Below, piece by piece: positions 50,647 to 61,500 of a DNA stretch of 64,000 nucleotides (the stretch's first letter is position 1; each line of letters opens with the position of its first letter). The position numbers and the translations under genes are program-made. The notes below the pieces were generated by a model. It was given only the letters and a program-made list of their open reading frames with translations, was not told where the DNA came from and made no database searches. Origin of the DNA: Bacteroidota bacterium (lineage in GTDB: Bacteria; Bacteroidota; Bacteroidia; Chitinophagales; Chitinophagaceae); contig JAEZEI010000034.1 of assembly GCA_023417815.1 (NCBI GenBank), positions 29,215 through 93,214 of the forward strand. The letters run 5' to 3'.

Positions 50647-51753
50647 ATGATACCTGTGAATATTGATCAGCTGTGGCAAAACCGTCCATTTATCATCAGT
50701 GGGCCCTGTGCGGCTGAATCGAGGGAGCAGGTACTTTCCACCGCCCAAAAACTGCAAGAAACCGGCAAGGTCCACCTTTTCCGGTCCGGTATCTGGAAAC
50801 CCCGCACCCGTCCCGGTATGTTCGAAGGGGTGGGAAAACCGGGCCTTACATGGCTCATCGAGGCAAGGAAGGAAACAGGTATTCCTGTAATGGTGGAAGT
50901 TGCCACGGATAAACACGTAGAGGATGCGCTTGAAGCCGGGATCGATGTTTTATGGATCGGAGCCCGAACAACGGTGAATCCTTTTAGTGTGCAGGAGATA
51001 GCAGATGCGTTGAAAGGAGTCAGTGTCCCGGTATTCATCAAAAATCCTGTTCATCCCGACCCAGACCTGTGGACCGGTGCAATTGAAAGGATCCAGAAAG
51101 CAGGAATTTCCACCACAGGCATGATTCATCGCGGTTTTTCCCAATATGGCAACACCGACTACCGCAATGCTCCCATGTGGCAGCTTCCCATAGAAATGAA
51201 AAGGCGTTTTCCCGGAATGCCGCTGATATGCGATCCTTCGCACATATGTGGAAACCGGTTTATGTTAAGGGAAGTTGCCCAGCAAAGTGTTGACCTCGGT
51301 TTTGACGGCCTGATGCTGGAATCGCATATCGATCCGGATAATGCCCTCAGCGATGCACTGCAGCAGGTAACACCGGAAGGATTTCTCGAAATTATCAACA
51401 GCATTACCTGGCGTTCCGTGGGTGCCATGAACGAGGCATTGATGACCCCATTGCTGAAACTGAGAGAACAGATCAACCACGTGGATGATGAATTGCTATC
51501 CCTTCTGAGCAGGCGTATGCGGCTGGCGGACAAGATAGGTGAATACAAAAAGGAGAACAACATTACGATCTTCCAGGCACAGCGCTGGAACGAGATACTG
51601 GAACGCGCTTTCAGGAAAGGCGAAAGCCTGGGATTAAGCCGTGAATTCCTGCTGAATTATTTTGATGCTGTTCATCTCGAAAGTATCCTGCACCAGGACA
51701 GGGTGATGAATGAAGAAAAGGTATCATCTGAAAAACCTAACGAACCTCAATGA
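50647..51753 (+). CDS. DAHP synthase fused to chorismate mutase
   Basis: The 368-residue bifunctional enzyme has an N-terminal class I-beta DAHP synthase domain (about 1-260), with FIISGPCAAESREQ (about 12-25), FRSGIWKPRTRPGMFEG and the CDPSHICG metal-site block. A C-terminal AroQ-type chorismate mutase follows (about 275-355; LREQINHVDDELLSLLSRRM). Such fusions let chorismate or prephenate feed back on the first step. It heads an operon with aroB, aroA and aroC, with overlaps at each junction. Confidence 0.92.
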   Translation: MIPVNIDQLWQNRPFIISGPCAAESREQVLSTAQKLQETGKVHLFRSGIWKPRTRPGMFEGVGKPGLTWLIEARKETGIPVMVEVATDKHVEDALEAGIDVLWIGARTTVNPFSVQEIADALKGVSVPVFIKNPVHPDPDLWTGAIERIQKAGISTTGMIHRGFSQYGNTDYRNAPMWQLPIEMKRRFPGMPLICDPSHICGNRFMLREVAQQSVDLGFDGLMLESHIDPDNALSDALQQVTPEGFLEIINSITWRSVGAMNEALMTPLLKLREQINHVDDELLSLLSRRMRLADKIGEYKKENNITIFQAQRWNEILERAFRKGESLGLSREFLLNYFDAVHLESILHQDRVMNEEKVSSEKPNEPQ

Positions 51754-52778
51754 GAACAAAGATTTTTACGCTTTCTAACAGGAATACTACATGTTATTTT
51801 GATGCAGACTTCTCCACGTTCAGGAAGGAGGCGGATTGCGCAAACGTTATACTCATCACCGACGAAAATGTATTCGAGCATCATAATAGCCGCTTCAATG
51901 GCTATGATGTGATCACCATTCCCCCGGGTGAAAAAATGAAGACCCAGGAAACCGTAGACAGGATCATTGGCCAGTTGCTTGAAATTGAAGTGGATAAGGA
52001 CTGCATGATCGTTGGAATAGGAGGAGGGGTGGTTACGGATATTGCAGGATATGTAGCATCCATTTATAAAAGAGGAACCAGGCTGGCGCTTGTTCCCACT
52101 ACTATTCTTGGAATGGTTGATGCTGCCCTGGGTGGAAAGAACGGGGTGGACGTGGGTTTTTACAAGAACATGATCGGCACAGTTTACCAGCCTGAGATCA
52201 TCTTCTTTGATTATAGCTTCCTTCAAAGCCTGCCGGTAAAGGAATGGGTGAATGGTTTCGCGGAGATCATCAAACATGCATGCATAGCCGATAAAACATT
52301 ATTCGCAATGCTGGAAAGGTATAATCTTCACCAGTTCCAGTCAGATATATCCCTGCTTGCTTCACTTATTGAACGCAATGTTGAGATCAAAATGGGAATA
52401 GTGCAAAGGGATGAATATGAGAATGCCGACCGGCGTCTATTGAATTTTGGCCATACCGTAGGACATGCCATCGAAAATCTTCATCATCTCGATCATGGCC
52501 ATGCGGTTAGCATTGGAATGGTTGCCGCGTGCAATCTTTCAGAAAAAATAAATGATCTGCATTTCAGTGATGGTGCTAGGGTCATCAAATTACTCGCGCA
52601 CTACCATTTACCAGTAGATATTGAAACAGATCATGAAGAGGTTTTCAATGTGTTGAAGATGGATAAGAAAAGACAGGGAGAAGTGCTGCACTTTGTTTTG
52701 CTGAATTCTATTGGTGATGCGGAAGCCAGGCCGGTAAATATTTCCTATCTAAAGGAAAACCTAAACCTCATACTTTGA
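51750..52778 (+). CDS. aroB: 3-dehydroquinate synthase
   Basis: The 342-residue Zn/NAD enzyme has IGIGGGVVTDIAGYVAS (about 87-103, NAD site), FAEIIKHA and the metal-ligand His residues in LNFGHTVGHAIE (about 230-240). It forms dehydroquinate from DAHP. ATG 51750 overlaps the upstream stop by 4 nt. Confidence 0.96.
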   Translation: MRTKIFTLSNRNTTCYFDADFSTFRKEADCANVILITDENVFEHHNSRFNGYDVITIPPGEKMKTQETVDRIIGQLLEIEVDKDCMIVGIGGGVVTDIAGYVASIYKRGTRLALVPTTILGMVDAALGGKNGVDVGFYKNMIGTVYQPEIIFFDYSFLQSLPVKEWVNGFAEIIKHACIADKTLFAMLERYNLHQFQSDISLLASLIERNVEIKMGIVQRDEYENADRRLLNFGHTVGHAIENLHHLDHGHAVSIGMVAACNLSEKINDLHFSDGARVIKLLAHYHLPVDIETDHEEVFNVLKMDKKRQGEVLHFVLLNSIGDAEARPVNISYLKENLNLIL

Positions 52779-54043
52779 CAATAAACGTTTCTCCTTCTTT
52801 CCTGTCGGGATCCGTTTCAGCCCCTCCCTCAAAAAGCATGATGCAAAGGGTGGCTGCGCTGGCCCTGCTGAATAATGGACAAACCACGATCTTCTGCCCA
52901 GGGCTCAGTAATGATGATCTTGCATCACTCGATATTGTGCGCCAGTTCGGGGCAGCAGTTGATATTCATCCTGAATTCATAACAATATCATCATCAGGTC
53001 AGCCTGCGAGGCCTCCTTCGGTGCATTGCGGAGAGAGCGGGCTTTCGATCCGTATGTTTGCGCCCATTGCAGCACTTTCAGCAGACCCGGTTGTGCTGGA
53101 AGCAGAAGGGTCATTGCTGAAAAGAGATCTTTCGGATATAAAAAAAGTATTGGAACCGGCCGGTATCAGCGTTCAACTGCACAACGGTCATGCTCCCGTG
53201 CAAATTAAGGGGCCTTTAATATCCAGGAACATTGAAGTGGATGGTAGCGGGGGCTCACAGGTCCTTACAGGGTTAATGATGGCTTACTCCTGCATTGCTT
53301 CAGAACAAACTTCAATAACCGTTTCTTCGATTTCCAGCCGCCCATACCTCCATCTCACTGCATACTGCATGGAGAGGTTCGGCAGGAATGTAACTATTGT
53401 TGAAAATGAAATATCGGTTAGCCCTGCCGCTGGAACGGGCAACAGGAAGATTTCCATCGAGGGCGACTGGAGCAATGGTGCATTTCTTTGTGTAGCTGCA
53501 GCCATCAACGGGAGCATGTTTATAAAAGGCCTTGATGAAAGTTCCCGCCAGGGAGATAAAGCGATCATTGGTGTGCTGAAGGAGAGCGGTGTTGAATGCC
53601 TGTTTGTAGAGGGCGGGCTGGTAATAAAAGCTCCCGGAGAACTGCATCCATTTTCCTTTGATGCAACCCACTATCCTGACCTGTTTCCGCCATTGGTTGC
53701 CCTGGCGCTGAAATGTAATGGAGTTTCACGTATCAAAGGTCTACACCGGTTGAAAAACAAGGAAAGTGACAGGATGGAAACTTTGTTGGATGTTATTGCT
53801 AAATTTAAAGGGGATGCACACGTTGAAGAGGATGAATTGCTGATCACAGGAGGAGCAACCCTCCGGGGTGCAAATGTTCATTCGTTTAACGATCACCGTA
53901 TCGTAATGTTGGGGACTGTGCTGGCGACGGTTGCTGATGGAGATACCACGATCAGCGATGCTGAAGCGGTGGATAAGTCGTGGCCGGATTTTTTTGATAC
54001 AATGAAAAGAGTAAAAGCAATTATACATAGCCGTTATGAATAG
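52775..54043 (+). CDS. aroA: 3-phosphoshikimate 1-carboxyvinyltransferase (EPSP synthase)
   Basis: The 422-residue enzyme has SAPPSKSMMQRVAALALL (about 14-31), HCGESGLSIRMF and the late KNKESDR and HSFNDHRIVM blocks. The start is TTG 52775, inside the aroB stop (TTGA overlap); no ATG exists before residue 22, inside the first conserved block. It transfers enolpyruvyl from PEP to shikimate-3-phosphate. Confidence 0.95.
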   Translation: MTINVSPSFLSGSVSAPPSKSMMQRVAALALLNNGQTTIFCPGLSNDDLASLDIVRQFGAAVDIHPEFITISSSGQPARPPSVHCGESGLSIRMFAPIAALSADPVVLEAEGSLLKRDLSDIKKVLEPAGISVQLHNGHAPVQIKGPLISRNIEVDGSGGSQVLTGLMMAYSCIASEQTSITVSSISSRPYLHLTAYCMERFGRNVTIVENEISVSPAAGTGNRKISIEGDWSNGAFLCVAAAINGSMFIKGLDESSRQGDKAIIGVLKESGVECLFVEGGLVIKAPGELHPFSFDATHYPDLFPPLVALALKCNGVSRIKGLHRLKNKESDRMETLLDVIAKFKGDAHVEEDELLITGGATLRGANVHSFNDHRIVMLGTVLATVADGDTTISDAEAVDKSWPDFFDTMKRVKAIIHSRYE

Positions 54044-55004
54044 CTTTGGAACCAATTTCAGGATAAGTGTATTTGGGGAATCCCACGGGAAAGTTGTGGG
54101 TGTGGTGATCGATGGATGTTCGCCGGGAATTGATCTTTCCGAAGAAGATTTCTCTGAGGACATTGACAGGCGGCGTCCAGGAGCAAAAGGTACAACCACC
54201 AGGGTGGAAGAGGATATCCCTGAACTGCTTACAGGTATCTACAATGGAAAGACCACCGGGGCTCCTCTCACGATCCTCTTTCATAACCGGAATGTGCGCA
54301 GCAGCGATTATGAAGCACTCAGGACCATACCGCGGCCCGGGCATGCAGATATGGCTGCCTCGGTAAAATTCCGGGGCTATAATGATCCCAGGGGCGGCGG
54401 GCACTTCAGTGGCAGGATGACGCTTTGCCTTGTAGCGGCGGGGGTGGTTGCAAAAAAGATGCTGGCATCTTCATCCATATCAATAATTGCCCGGGTAACT
54501 GAAGCCGGGGGAGATGAAGATATCGAGTCAGCGCTCGAAAAGGCCTATGCTGCTAATGACAGTATCGGCGGAATAGTTGAATGCATTGCGGCAGGAATAC
54601 CGGTTGGCACCGGGGAGCCTTTCTTTAACAGTCTTGAATCGATGATCAGCCACATGGTTTTCTCCATCCCCGCCATTAAAGGAATAGAATTCGGTGCAGG
54701 CTTTGCTGCGGCAGGTATGCAAGGTTCCATGCACAACGATGCGATCATTGATAAGGAAGGCAGAACGGGAACAAATAATGCAGGAGGGATAACAGGTGGA
54801 ATTGCAAATGGAAACCCGCTTGTCTTCAGGGTGGTGGTGAAGCCTCCATCCAGTACGCCAAAAACCCAAACATCAATAAACCTTGCATCCGGACAACTGG
54901 AAGAGTTTTCGGTTAAGGGCAGGCACGACCTGTGCATTGCCCTTCGTGTTCCGGTAGTGCTGGAAGCGGCCACGGCAATAGTTCTTGCCGACCTGTTGCA
55001 TTAA
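54036..55004 (+). CDS. aroC: Chorismate synthase
   Basis: The 322-residue FMN enzyme has FGESHGKVVGVVIDG (13-27), DIDRRRPG and the RPGHADM block. It lacks no obvious motif but is about 30 residues shorter than the usual 350-360, mainly by shorter loops. It converts EPSP to chorismate. It overlaps aroA by 8 nt and ends the operon. Dehydroquinase, shikimate dehydrogenase and shikimate kinase are not in this cluster. Confidence 0.93.
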   Translation: MNSFGTNFRISVFGESHGKVVGVVIDGCSPGIDLSEEDFSEDIDRRRPGAKGTTTRVEEDIPELLTGIYNGKTTGAPLTILFHNRNVRSSDYEALRTIPRPGHADMAASVKFRGYNDPRGGGHFSGRMTLCLVAAGVVAKKMLASSSISIIARVTEAGGDEDIESALEKAYAANDSIGGIVECIAAGIPVGTGEPFFNSLESMISHMVFSIPAIKGIEFGAGFAAAGMQGSMHNDAIIDKEGRTGTNNAGGITGGIANGNPLVFRVVVKPPSSTPKTQTSINLASGQLEEFSVKGRHDLCIALRVPVVLEAATAIVLADLLH

Positions 55005-55006
55005 AA

Positions 55007-55027
55007 AAGGCCGCTAATTGCGGCCTT
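55007..55027 (-). terminator. Terminator between aroC and the SprB-repeat gene
   Basis: AAGGCCGC (55007-55014) and GCGGCCTT (55020-55027) form the stem. On the minus strand it ends in a T run, so it terminates the 55032-58481 gene; on the plus strand no T run follows. Confidence 0.8.
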
Positions 55028-55031
55028 GGGA

Positions 55032-58000
55032 TCATCTTATCAGGGTTACTGTACCTTTTTCTTCAACCACTCTTCCATTGCGGTCCTTACCTTTCACGAT
55101 CCAGATATAGACCCCGCCTGGCTGGTCCTTGCCCTGGAATCTTCCATCCCATCCTCTTAGCCATTGGTTGGTCTCAAATACAACCTGGCCATAGCGGTTA
55201 AACACCCTGAAGTATTCAGTGGTGGCTATTCCTGCAGGAACAGCACGGAAGATATCATTCAGACCATCACCATTAGGCGTAAACGCATTCGGAACATAGT
55301 AAGCAGGTCCGTCATAAACTTTTACGAACACAGTATCATAACCTATGCAGCCTGCTATATCCTCAACTACCAGGGTGAATTTCGTATCCTGGGTTATGGT
55401 TGCATCCGGTTGTGCAGTATATGGATTACTTAAGTAGAATGACGGGCTCCAGGTATAGTTTACTCCGCCTGAGCCCAATAACCTGTGCGGCACGCCGGTC
55501 ATTGCAATGGTATCGTTGCCGGCAAAGGCAGGCACCGGTGGTTGCATTGTTACAAGCACACTGTCTGTTACTGAGAAGTTGCATCCATAATTATCGGTTA
55601 CCGTAACGTAGAACATCCTTGTGTCACCAGGAACTACCATCGTCGTATAATTAAACGTATCTCTTACGAAAGATGCAGGAGACCATGTATAATTCACTGT
55701 TCCGCTGAGGTTAGTAGCCGTTGCTGTCAGCACTGTTGAATCGAGGTGGCAGATCATTACATCATTACCCGCATCAGGAACCGGTTTGCCCAGTACGGTG
55801 ACCGTTATCTGGTCCTGGCGGTTACAAGCTCCCCAGGTGGCATCAAGTACATAAGTGGTGGTAACCTTTGGAGTTGCAGTTGCGTTCTTGATCGTTGTAT
55901 CATCCAGGGTATTCGGGGTAAAGGATGGTGAACTCCAGGTGAACACATCTGTCCCGGTATTCGTTTGTGGCTGGAAGGTATGCGATGATTCCTCGCAGAT
56001 GGTAATATCCGGCCCCAGTTCAAGGAACATATCATCGGTAAGTCCAACCACGGTTGAAGTGGAGGCAGTACACCCATTCGCATCCTTTACAAGCACGTTG
56101 TCATAGTTCCCTGTATTCGCTGTGAACGTATTTGAAGGTTGCCAGTTTGCACCATTATCTATTGAATACTGGTAGGGAGCAGTACCGCCATTACCGGTCA
56201 CCGTTATCTGGCCATCATTTCCGGCGCAGCCTGAATTCACGGATGTGGCCGACGCTGTCAGCAGCGTTGGCTCACCGAGGATCACTGAAGTGTCTTTTAT
56301 GCAGCCTGCATTATCCCTTACAGTGATAGTGTATGTGCCGGCAGACAAGCCAGTAAGGGTTGGTGAAGACTGGTAGGTAGTTCCGCCATCGATCGAATAT
56401 TCGTACGGGCTCACCCCACCGGTGGGCGACATTGTAACAGAACCTGTATTTCCACCATTGCATAATGGCATATTCAGGGAGGCCGGTGTGCTTACAGGCA
56501 GGTTTGTTACCAGTTGGGTGGCTCCCGTTCCCTGGCAACCTGCAGCGTCTGAATAGGTATAGCTGTACGATCCCGGCTCAAGACCCGTAAATACAGGGTC
56601 TGTCTGGGTTATTGAACCCGAAGGACCCGTAAGGGTGAAACTGAACGGAGCAACTCCGCCAGGAACGATGGTGATACTTCCGTCGTTAATGCCGAAGCAA
56701 TCCGGCTGATCGTTAACAGTGGAGCTTGTGAGTGCCGGGCCCGCATTAACTACCGGGTTGGAAGGTACAGTTCCGATACATCCTTCAGCAGTGGTAAAAG
56801 TGATGGTGTATGTTCCTGGTGCGAGGTTAGTGAAAATATTGGAAGCCTGGGTTATTCCGCCAGGGTTCAGTGTAAAGGTATGGGGGGCATTTCCAGAGGG
56901 GGTAACCGTAATGGTGCCGTCATTCACTCCCGGGCAGGAAGTATTTGTTGCCGTAGCCGTACCTGTTGGAGCTGCACCATCCGTTACTGTAACAGGTGGA
57001 ATGGTGCCGCTGCAGCCTGCCGCAGTAGTGAAGGTTATATTATATGTGCCTGCAGCAAGGCCTGTAAATACATTCGTGGTTTGTACTACGTTGCCAGGGT
57101 TTAGGGTATAGGTATAAGGGCCGGTACCTCCCGGGGTTGCTGTAACAGTACCATCGCTGACACCAGGACAGGAAGTACTTGTTGACGATGCAGTGCCGGT
57201 CAATGGAGGGCCCGGGTCCACTACGATATTATCAACTGAATTCGTACAACCTGAAACATCGGTAAAGGTTGCAGAATAGGTTCCAGCCGGAAGCCCGGTA
57301 AATACGGGATTATCCGTTTGAGTGATATTAACAGGTAATAATGTGTAATTGACAGGCCCGGGTATTCCTGCAGGCGGTACTATAGTTACCGTACCATCCG
57401 ATGCACCAAGGCAGGATGTTGCAGTGGTGGTAGCGCTTCCCGGGGGAGCATTGCGGATAAGGGTGATCGTATCCAGGCTATAATAGGTCAGCATGAAGTT
57501 GTTCATGCTCTGGTAAGTGGTCTTAACAACGTAGATCGAATTCCCGGTAGGAGGCGGGCACACATTAGGGAAGGTTACCTCGAAAGTGGTAGAATTCACC
57601 CGGACGGTATCGCCTGTTGCAACGGTAGCGCCCGTGGCATCCAGCAATTCAACACCGCGGTAAAGGGTGGGGCCTGCCTTTGGAATGAACCTCCAGGTTT
57701 CATTCATGCCTACAGAACCCCAGGGGGCATCTGTGGCAGACCGACCGGGTGCAAGTATCCCCTTATTCCTGTCATAATTCTGCATCCCCACAAAAGCGCG
57801 ACCGCTATTCCAGCCCGCACAGGGTTGTTTATCCTGGATAAAGACCTCCACTATGTTGCTGCTTTCATGCAGAATGATCTGGTGGGTATTCTCAAAAAGG
57901 TGATTGCATGAAGAGCCGAAAAGCGGCATTTTATAGTAACTAATAACGAATTTCCGGTTGGGAGCATTCCCATCCACATTATATTTTATCTGCCGGGTAG

Positions 58001-58481
58001 GAGAGGTGGTTACTGTTGGATCCAGGTCATGCCAGGGCCCGGCGATAATGGCTCGAGGATACCCGGTATGTGGAAGAGGGTTCCCGGCAGCGAGGCTCCA
58101 GGGTGCACCTGTTAATGCAAGAGATACATCAAAAGAAATGAAACCATTAGCGCTCACCACCAGCTCATCATATTCCACCCCATAATAGTTAAAGTTGAAT
58201 GGAATACTAATGACTGCGGAATACCTGTCATCCATCGTTAAATTGGCAGATGGACCGGGTCCTCCCGGGTCCACCAAAGGATAGCATTGCGAGATCGGGG
58301 TAATATTGGTGATCTCGTAATCATCCGCCTGCGATCTCAGGTCCGGGATCTGGGCGGTGAGTGTAACACATGGGGTATTACAGCTCAGCGTGATCTCCCG
58401 TGGACAGGTGTACGACAGGTTCTGAGCGAATACATTGGAAAGAGGCAGTAACGAGGCAAAGGCCAACAGGAATTTTCTCAT
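55032..58481 (-). CDS. Secreted SprB-repeat protein with type B T9SS C-terminal domain
   Basis: The 1149-residue protein has a signal peptide (about 1-20), a nidogen-like beta region (about 75-265), six tandem SprB repeats of about 78 residues (about 350-815; each has a S/T-C-x-G-x-x-D/N-G-T start), Ig-like segments and a C-terminal CHU_C domain (YYVPNAFTPNGDGLNDIF to the terminal EEKGTVTLIR). The latter is the type IX secretion type B sorting signal. It would be exported to the cell surface, probably for adhesion or gliding. It is a paralogue of the gene at 58559-62623. Confidence 0.88.
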   Translation of the reverse strand: MRKFLLAFASLLPLSNVFAQNLSYTCPREITLSCNTPCVTLTAQIPDLRSQADDYEITNITPISQCYPLVDPGGPGPSANLTMDDRYSAVISIPFNFNYYGVEYDELVVSANGFISFDVSLALTGAPWSLAAGNPLPHTGYPRAIIAGPWHDLDPTVTTSPTRQIKYNVDGNAPNRKFVISYYKMPLFGSSCNHLFENTHQIILHESSNIVEVFIQDKQPCAGWNSGRAFVGMQNYDRNKGILAPGRSATDAPWGSVGMNETWRFIPKAGPTLYRGVELLDATGATVATGDTVRVNSTTFEVTFPNVCPPPTGNSIYVVKTTYQSMNNFMLTYYSLDTITLIRNAPPGSATTTATSCLGASDGTVTIVPPAGIPGPVNYTLLPVNITQTDNPVFTGLPAGTYSATFTDVSGCTNSVDNIVVDPGPPLTGTASSTSTSCPGVSDGTVTATPGGTGPYTYTLNPGNVVQTTNVFTGLAAGTYNITFTTAAGCSGTIPPVTVTDGAAPTGTATATNTSCPGVNDGTITVTPSGNAPHTFTLNPGGITQASNIFTNLAPGTYTITFTTAEGCIGTVPSNPVVNAGPALTSSTVNDQPDCFGINDGSITIVPGGVAPFSFTLTGPSGSITQTDPVFTGLEPGSYSYTYSDAAGCQGTGATQLVTNLPVSTPASLNMPLCNGGNTGSVTMSPTGGVSPYEYSIDGGTTYQSSPTLTGLSAGTYTITVRDNAGCIKDTSVILGEPTLLTASATSVNSGCAGNDGQITVTGNGGTAPYQYSIDNGANWQPSNTFTANTGNYDNVLVKDANGCTASTSTVVGLTDDMFLELGPDITICEESSHTFQPQTNTGTDVFTWSSPSFTPNTLDDTTIKNATATPKVTTTYVLDATWGACNRQDQITVTVLGKPVPDAGNDVMICHLDSTVLTATATNLSGTVNYTWSPASFVRDTFNYTTMVVPGDTRMFYVTVTDNYGCNFSVTDSVLVTMQPPVPAFAGNDTIAMTGVPHRLLGSGGVNYTWSPSFYLSNPYTAQPDATITQDTKFTLVVEDIAGCIGYDTVFVKVYDGPAYYVPNAFTPNGDGLNDIFRAVPAGIATTEYFRVFNRYGQVVFETNQWLRGWDGRFQGKDQPGGVYIWIVKGKDRNGRVVEEKGTVTLIR
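56037..57434 (-). repeat. SprB-repeat coding array, 6 units
   Basis: Six imperfect in-frame units of about 234 bp encode residues about 350-815. Units 4-6 match the last three of the eight units in the neighbouring gene more closely than they match each other, so the arrays share order. Confidence 0.75.
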
Positions 58482-58558
58482 TTCGTAGACAGGTAGAGTA
58501 ACGGTGAAATTATGAAAATTTTACCGTTTAACCTGTAGAGCAACCCTGCACTTATCCA

Positions 58559-61500
58559 CTACCGAATCAGGGTAACCGTGCCTTTTTCTTCCACCGTTCT
58601 GCCCAGCCGGTCTTTTCCTTTAACGATCCAGATATATACTCCAACCGGTTGATCCTTACCCTGGTACCTTCCATCCCAGCCTTTAAGCCACTGGTTTGTT
58701 TCAAATACCACCTGGCCATATCGGTTGAATACCCTGAACCAATCCGTACTCGCAATACCCACAGGAATGGCGCGGAAAATATCATTCAGGCCATCGCCGT
58801 TAGGTGTAAATGCATTAGGGACATAATATGTAGGTCCTTCATACACTTTTACGAATACGGTATCATATCCGGTACATCCTGCAAAATCCTGTACCACCAG
58901 GGTGAATCTCGTATCCTGGGTCAATGTAGCCATAGGGTTGGCAACGAACGGATCATCGAGAACGCCGGAAGGTGTCCAGGTATACGATGTTCCCCCGGAA
59001 CCCATTAATTTATGGGGAACGCCGAGGATGGCCGTAGTGTCATTACCCGCAAAAGCCGGAACAGGTGGTTGCATGGTTACCAGCACGCTGTCTGAAACTG
59101 AGAAATTACATCCGTAATTGTCGGTCACCGTCACAATATACATTGTAGTGCCGCCGGGTACGACCCAGGTAGTTGCATTATCCGGTTCCCTGACAGAGGC
59201 AGCGGGCGACCAGCTATAGTTTACAGTGCCTGAAGTATTGCTTACGCTTGCATTTAGTACCGTTGAATCATCCTGGCAAATAAATACATCTTCACCTGCA
59301 AATGGAACGGGCTTCCTCAATACATCCACAAATACCTGTTCCGTTCTGCTGCATGAACCCCATGTAGCGGTTAAGGTATAGGTTGTTGGCTGCATCGGGG
59401 AGGCTGTCGGATTTTTGATCCTTGCATCATCCAGTGAAACAGGACTGGATGGATCCGCAGTCCAGGTAAATACATTCGTTTCAGCATTGGTCTGTATATC
59501 GAAAGTATGGGAAGCCTCAGCACAAATTATTACATCAGGACCGGCATCAAGGAACATGTTGTCGGTGAGTCCTACTGTTACAATGGTATTTGCTGTACAT
59601 CCATTGGCATCTCTTACTATGATATTATTATATGCGCCGGTGGACACAGTAAACGAGGTGGTTGATTGCCAGTTAGCCCCGTTATCTATTGAATAGGAAT
59701 ACGGAGCTGTTCCGCCTGTTGCTGTGATGGTGATGGTTCCATCATTACCGCCGCATCCTGCATTGGTAGAGGTTGCGGAAGCTTCCAGCAATGCCGGCTC
59801 AGACAGAACAACGGTAGTATCTTTAATGCAACCAAAGTTATCACGGATGCGGATGGTATGAGAACCCACCGGTAGTCCGGTAATGGTAGACGAAGTTTGA
59901 TAGGTCGTTCCCCCGTTGATACTGTATTCGTATGGTGCAACACCGCCCGAGGTATTGAAAATTACTGTACCCGTATTTCCTCCGTTACAAAGAGGGTCGG
60001 TAATTGTAGCCGGGGTAATTATCGGCGGGTTCATGTTTAATGTGGTGGTACCTGATCCTTGGCATCCCAGGGCATCGGTAAAGGTATAGCTGTAGTTGCC
60101 GGGTTCCAGGTTGGCAAATACCGGCGAAGCCTGTGTAATTGTTCCTGATGGACCTGTTAGCTCAAAGGTATATGGAGCTGTTCCGCCGGGAACTATGGTA
60201 ATAGATCCATCGTTGATGCCGTAGCATGGCGGATGGAGATCATTCGTGGAAGAAGACAGTGCCGGACCAGCGCTTACAACCGGGTCTGCAGTTACAGATC
60301 CTGTACATCCGGCGGCAGTCACAAACGTAATAGTATAAGTGCCCGGGGCAAGGTTTGTGAAAACGTTCGATGCCTGCACAATATTTCCGGGGTTAAGAGT
60401 AAATGTATAAGGCCCGGTTCCACCAGGGGTCACTGTTATTGTACCGTCATTAACGGTGGGACAAGATGTAGCTGTAGTACTTGCTGTTGCAGTTATTGCA
60501 GCGCCCTGGTCAACAACAATATTATCTACGGTTCCCGTACAACCTAAACTGTTTGAATAGGAAACTGAATAGGTTCCTGCAGACAGGTTGCTGAAAGTTG
60601 GAGAAGCCTGCGTAATTGCGCCCGGGTTTAGGGTATAGCTATAGGTTCCTGCTGTTCCCGGGGTTACCGTAATAGTTCCGTCTGCTGCACCTGCACAGGT
60701 AGTTTGTGTTGTGCTTACCGATCCTGTGAGAGAGGTTCCTGCGGTAACAACAATATTATCTATCGTGCCACTGCACCCCTGGCTGTCGGTGAATGTAACA
60801 GAATATGTTCCCGTAGCCAGCCCGGTGAATGTAGGAGTAGCCTGGGTGATGCCACCCGGGTTAAGCGTATAGGTATAAGCACCAGGGGTTCCGGGTGTCA
60901 CAGTGATCGATCCGTCTTCTGCGCCGGCACAGGAAGTGGGAGATGGTGCAGCCGTTCCGGATAATGCAGAACCTGAAGTGACGGATATATTATTTATAGT
61001 TCCCGTACATCCACTACCGTTAGTGAAGGTGATGGTATAGTTGCCGGCAGCCAGGCCTGTGAAGGTTGGTGAAGCCTGCGTAATATTCCCGGGGTTTAGC
61101 GTAAAGCTGAAAGGAGCGCTTCCTCCCGGGGAAACTGTGATGGTTCCGTCGGTTGCAGAAGGGCATGAAGTTGCCGTGGTGGATGCAGTGCCTGATGGAG
61201 CCGCACCTGCAGTTACGGTGATGTTATTGATAACACCCGTACAGCCCGTAGGATCAGCAAAAGTTACCGAATAGGTTCCGGCGGCGAGGCCGGTGAATGT
61301 TCCGTTAGTTTGAACAATGCCGCCAGGGTTGAGGGTATAGGTAAAGCTTCCGCCACTTGCCGGGGTGATGGTTATAGTTCCATCATCTGCGCCGGCACAT
61401 GATGTGGCAGTAACGGCAGATGTAGCGCTTACTGTTGATCCTACTACAACAGTGGTTGATGCGGAGCAGGAAGTACCTGCCGGGGTAACCACTGTAACGG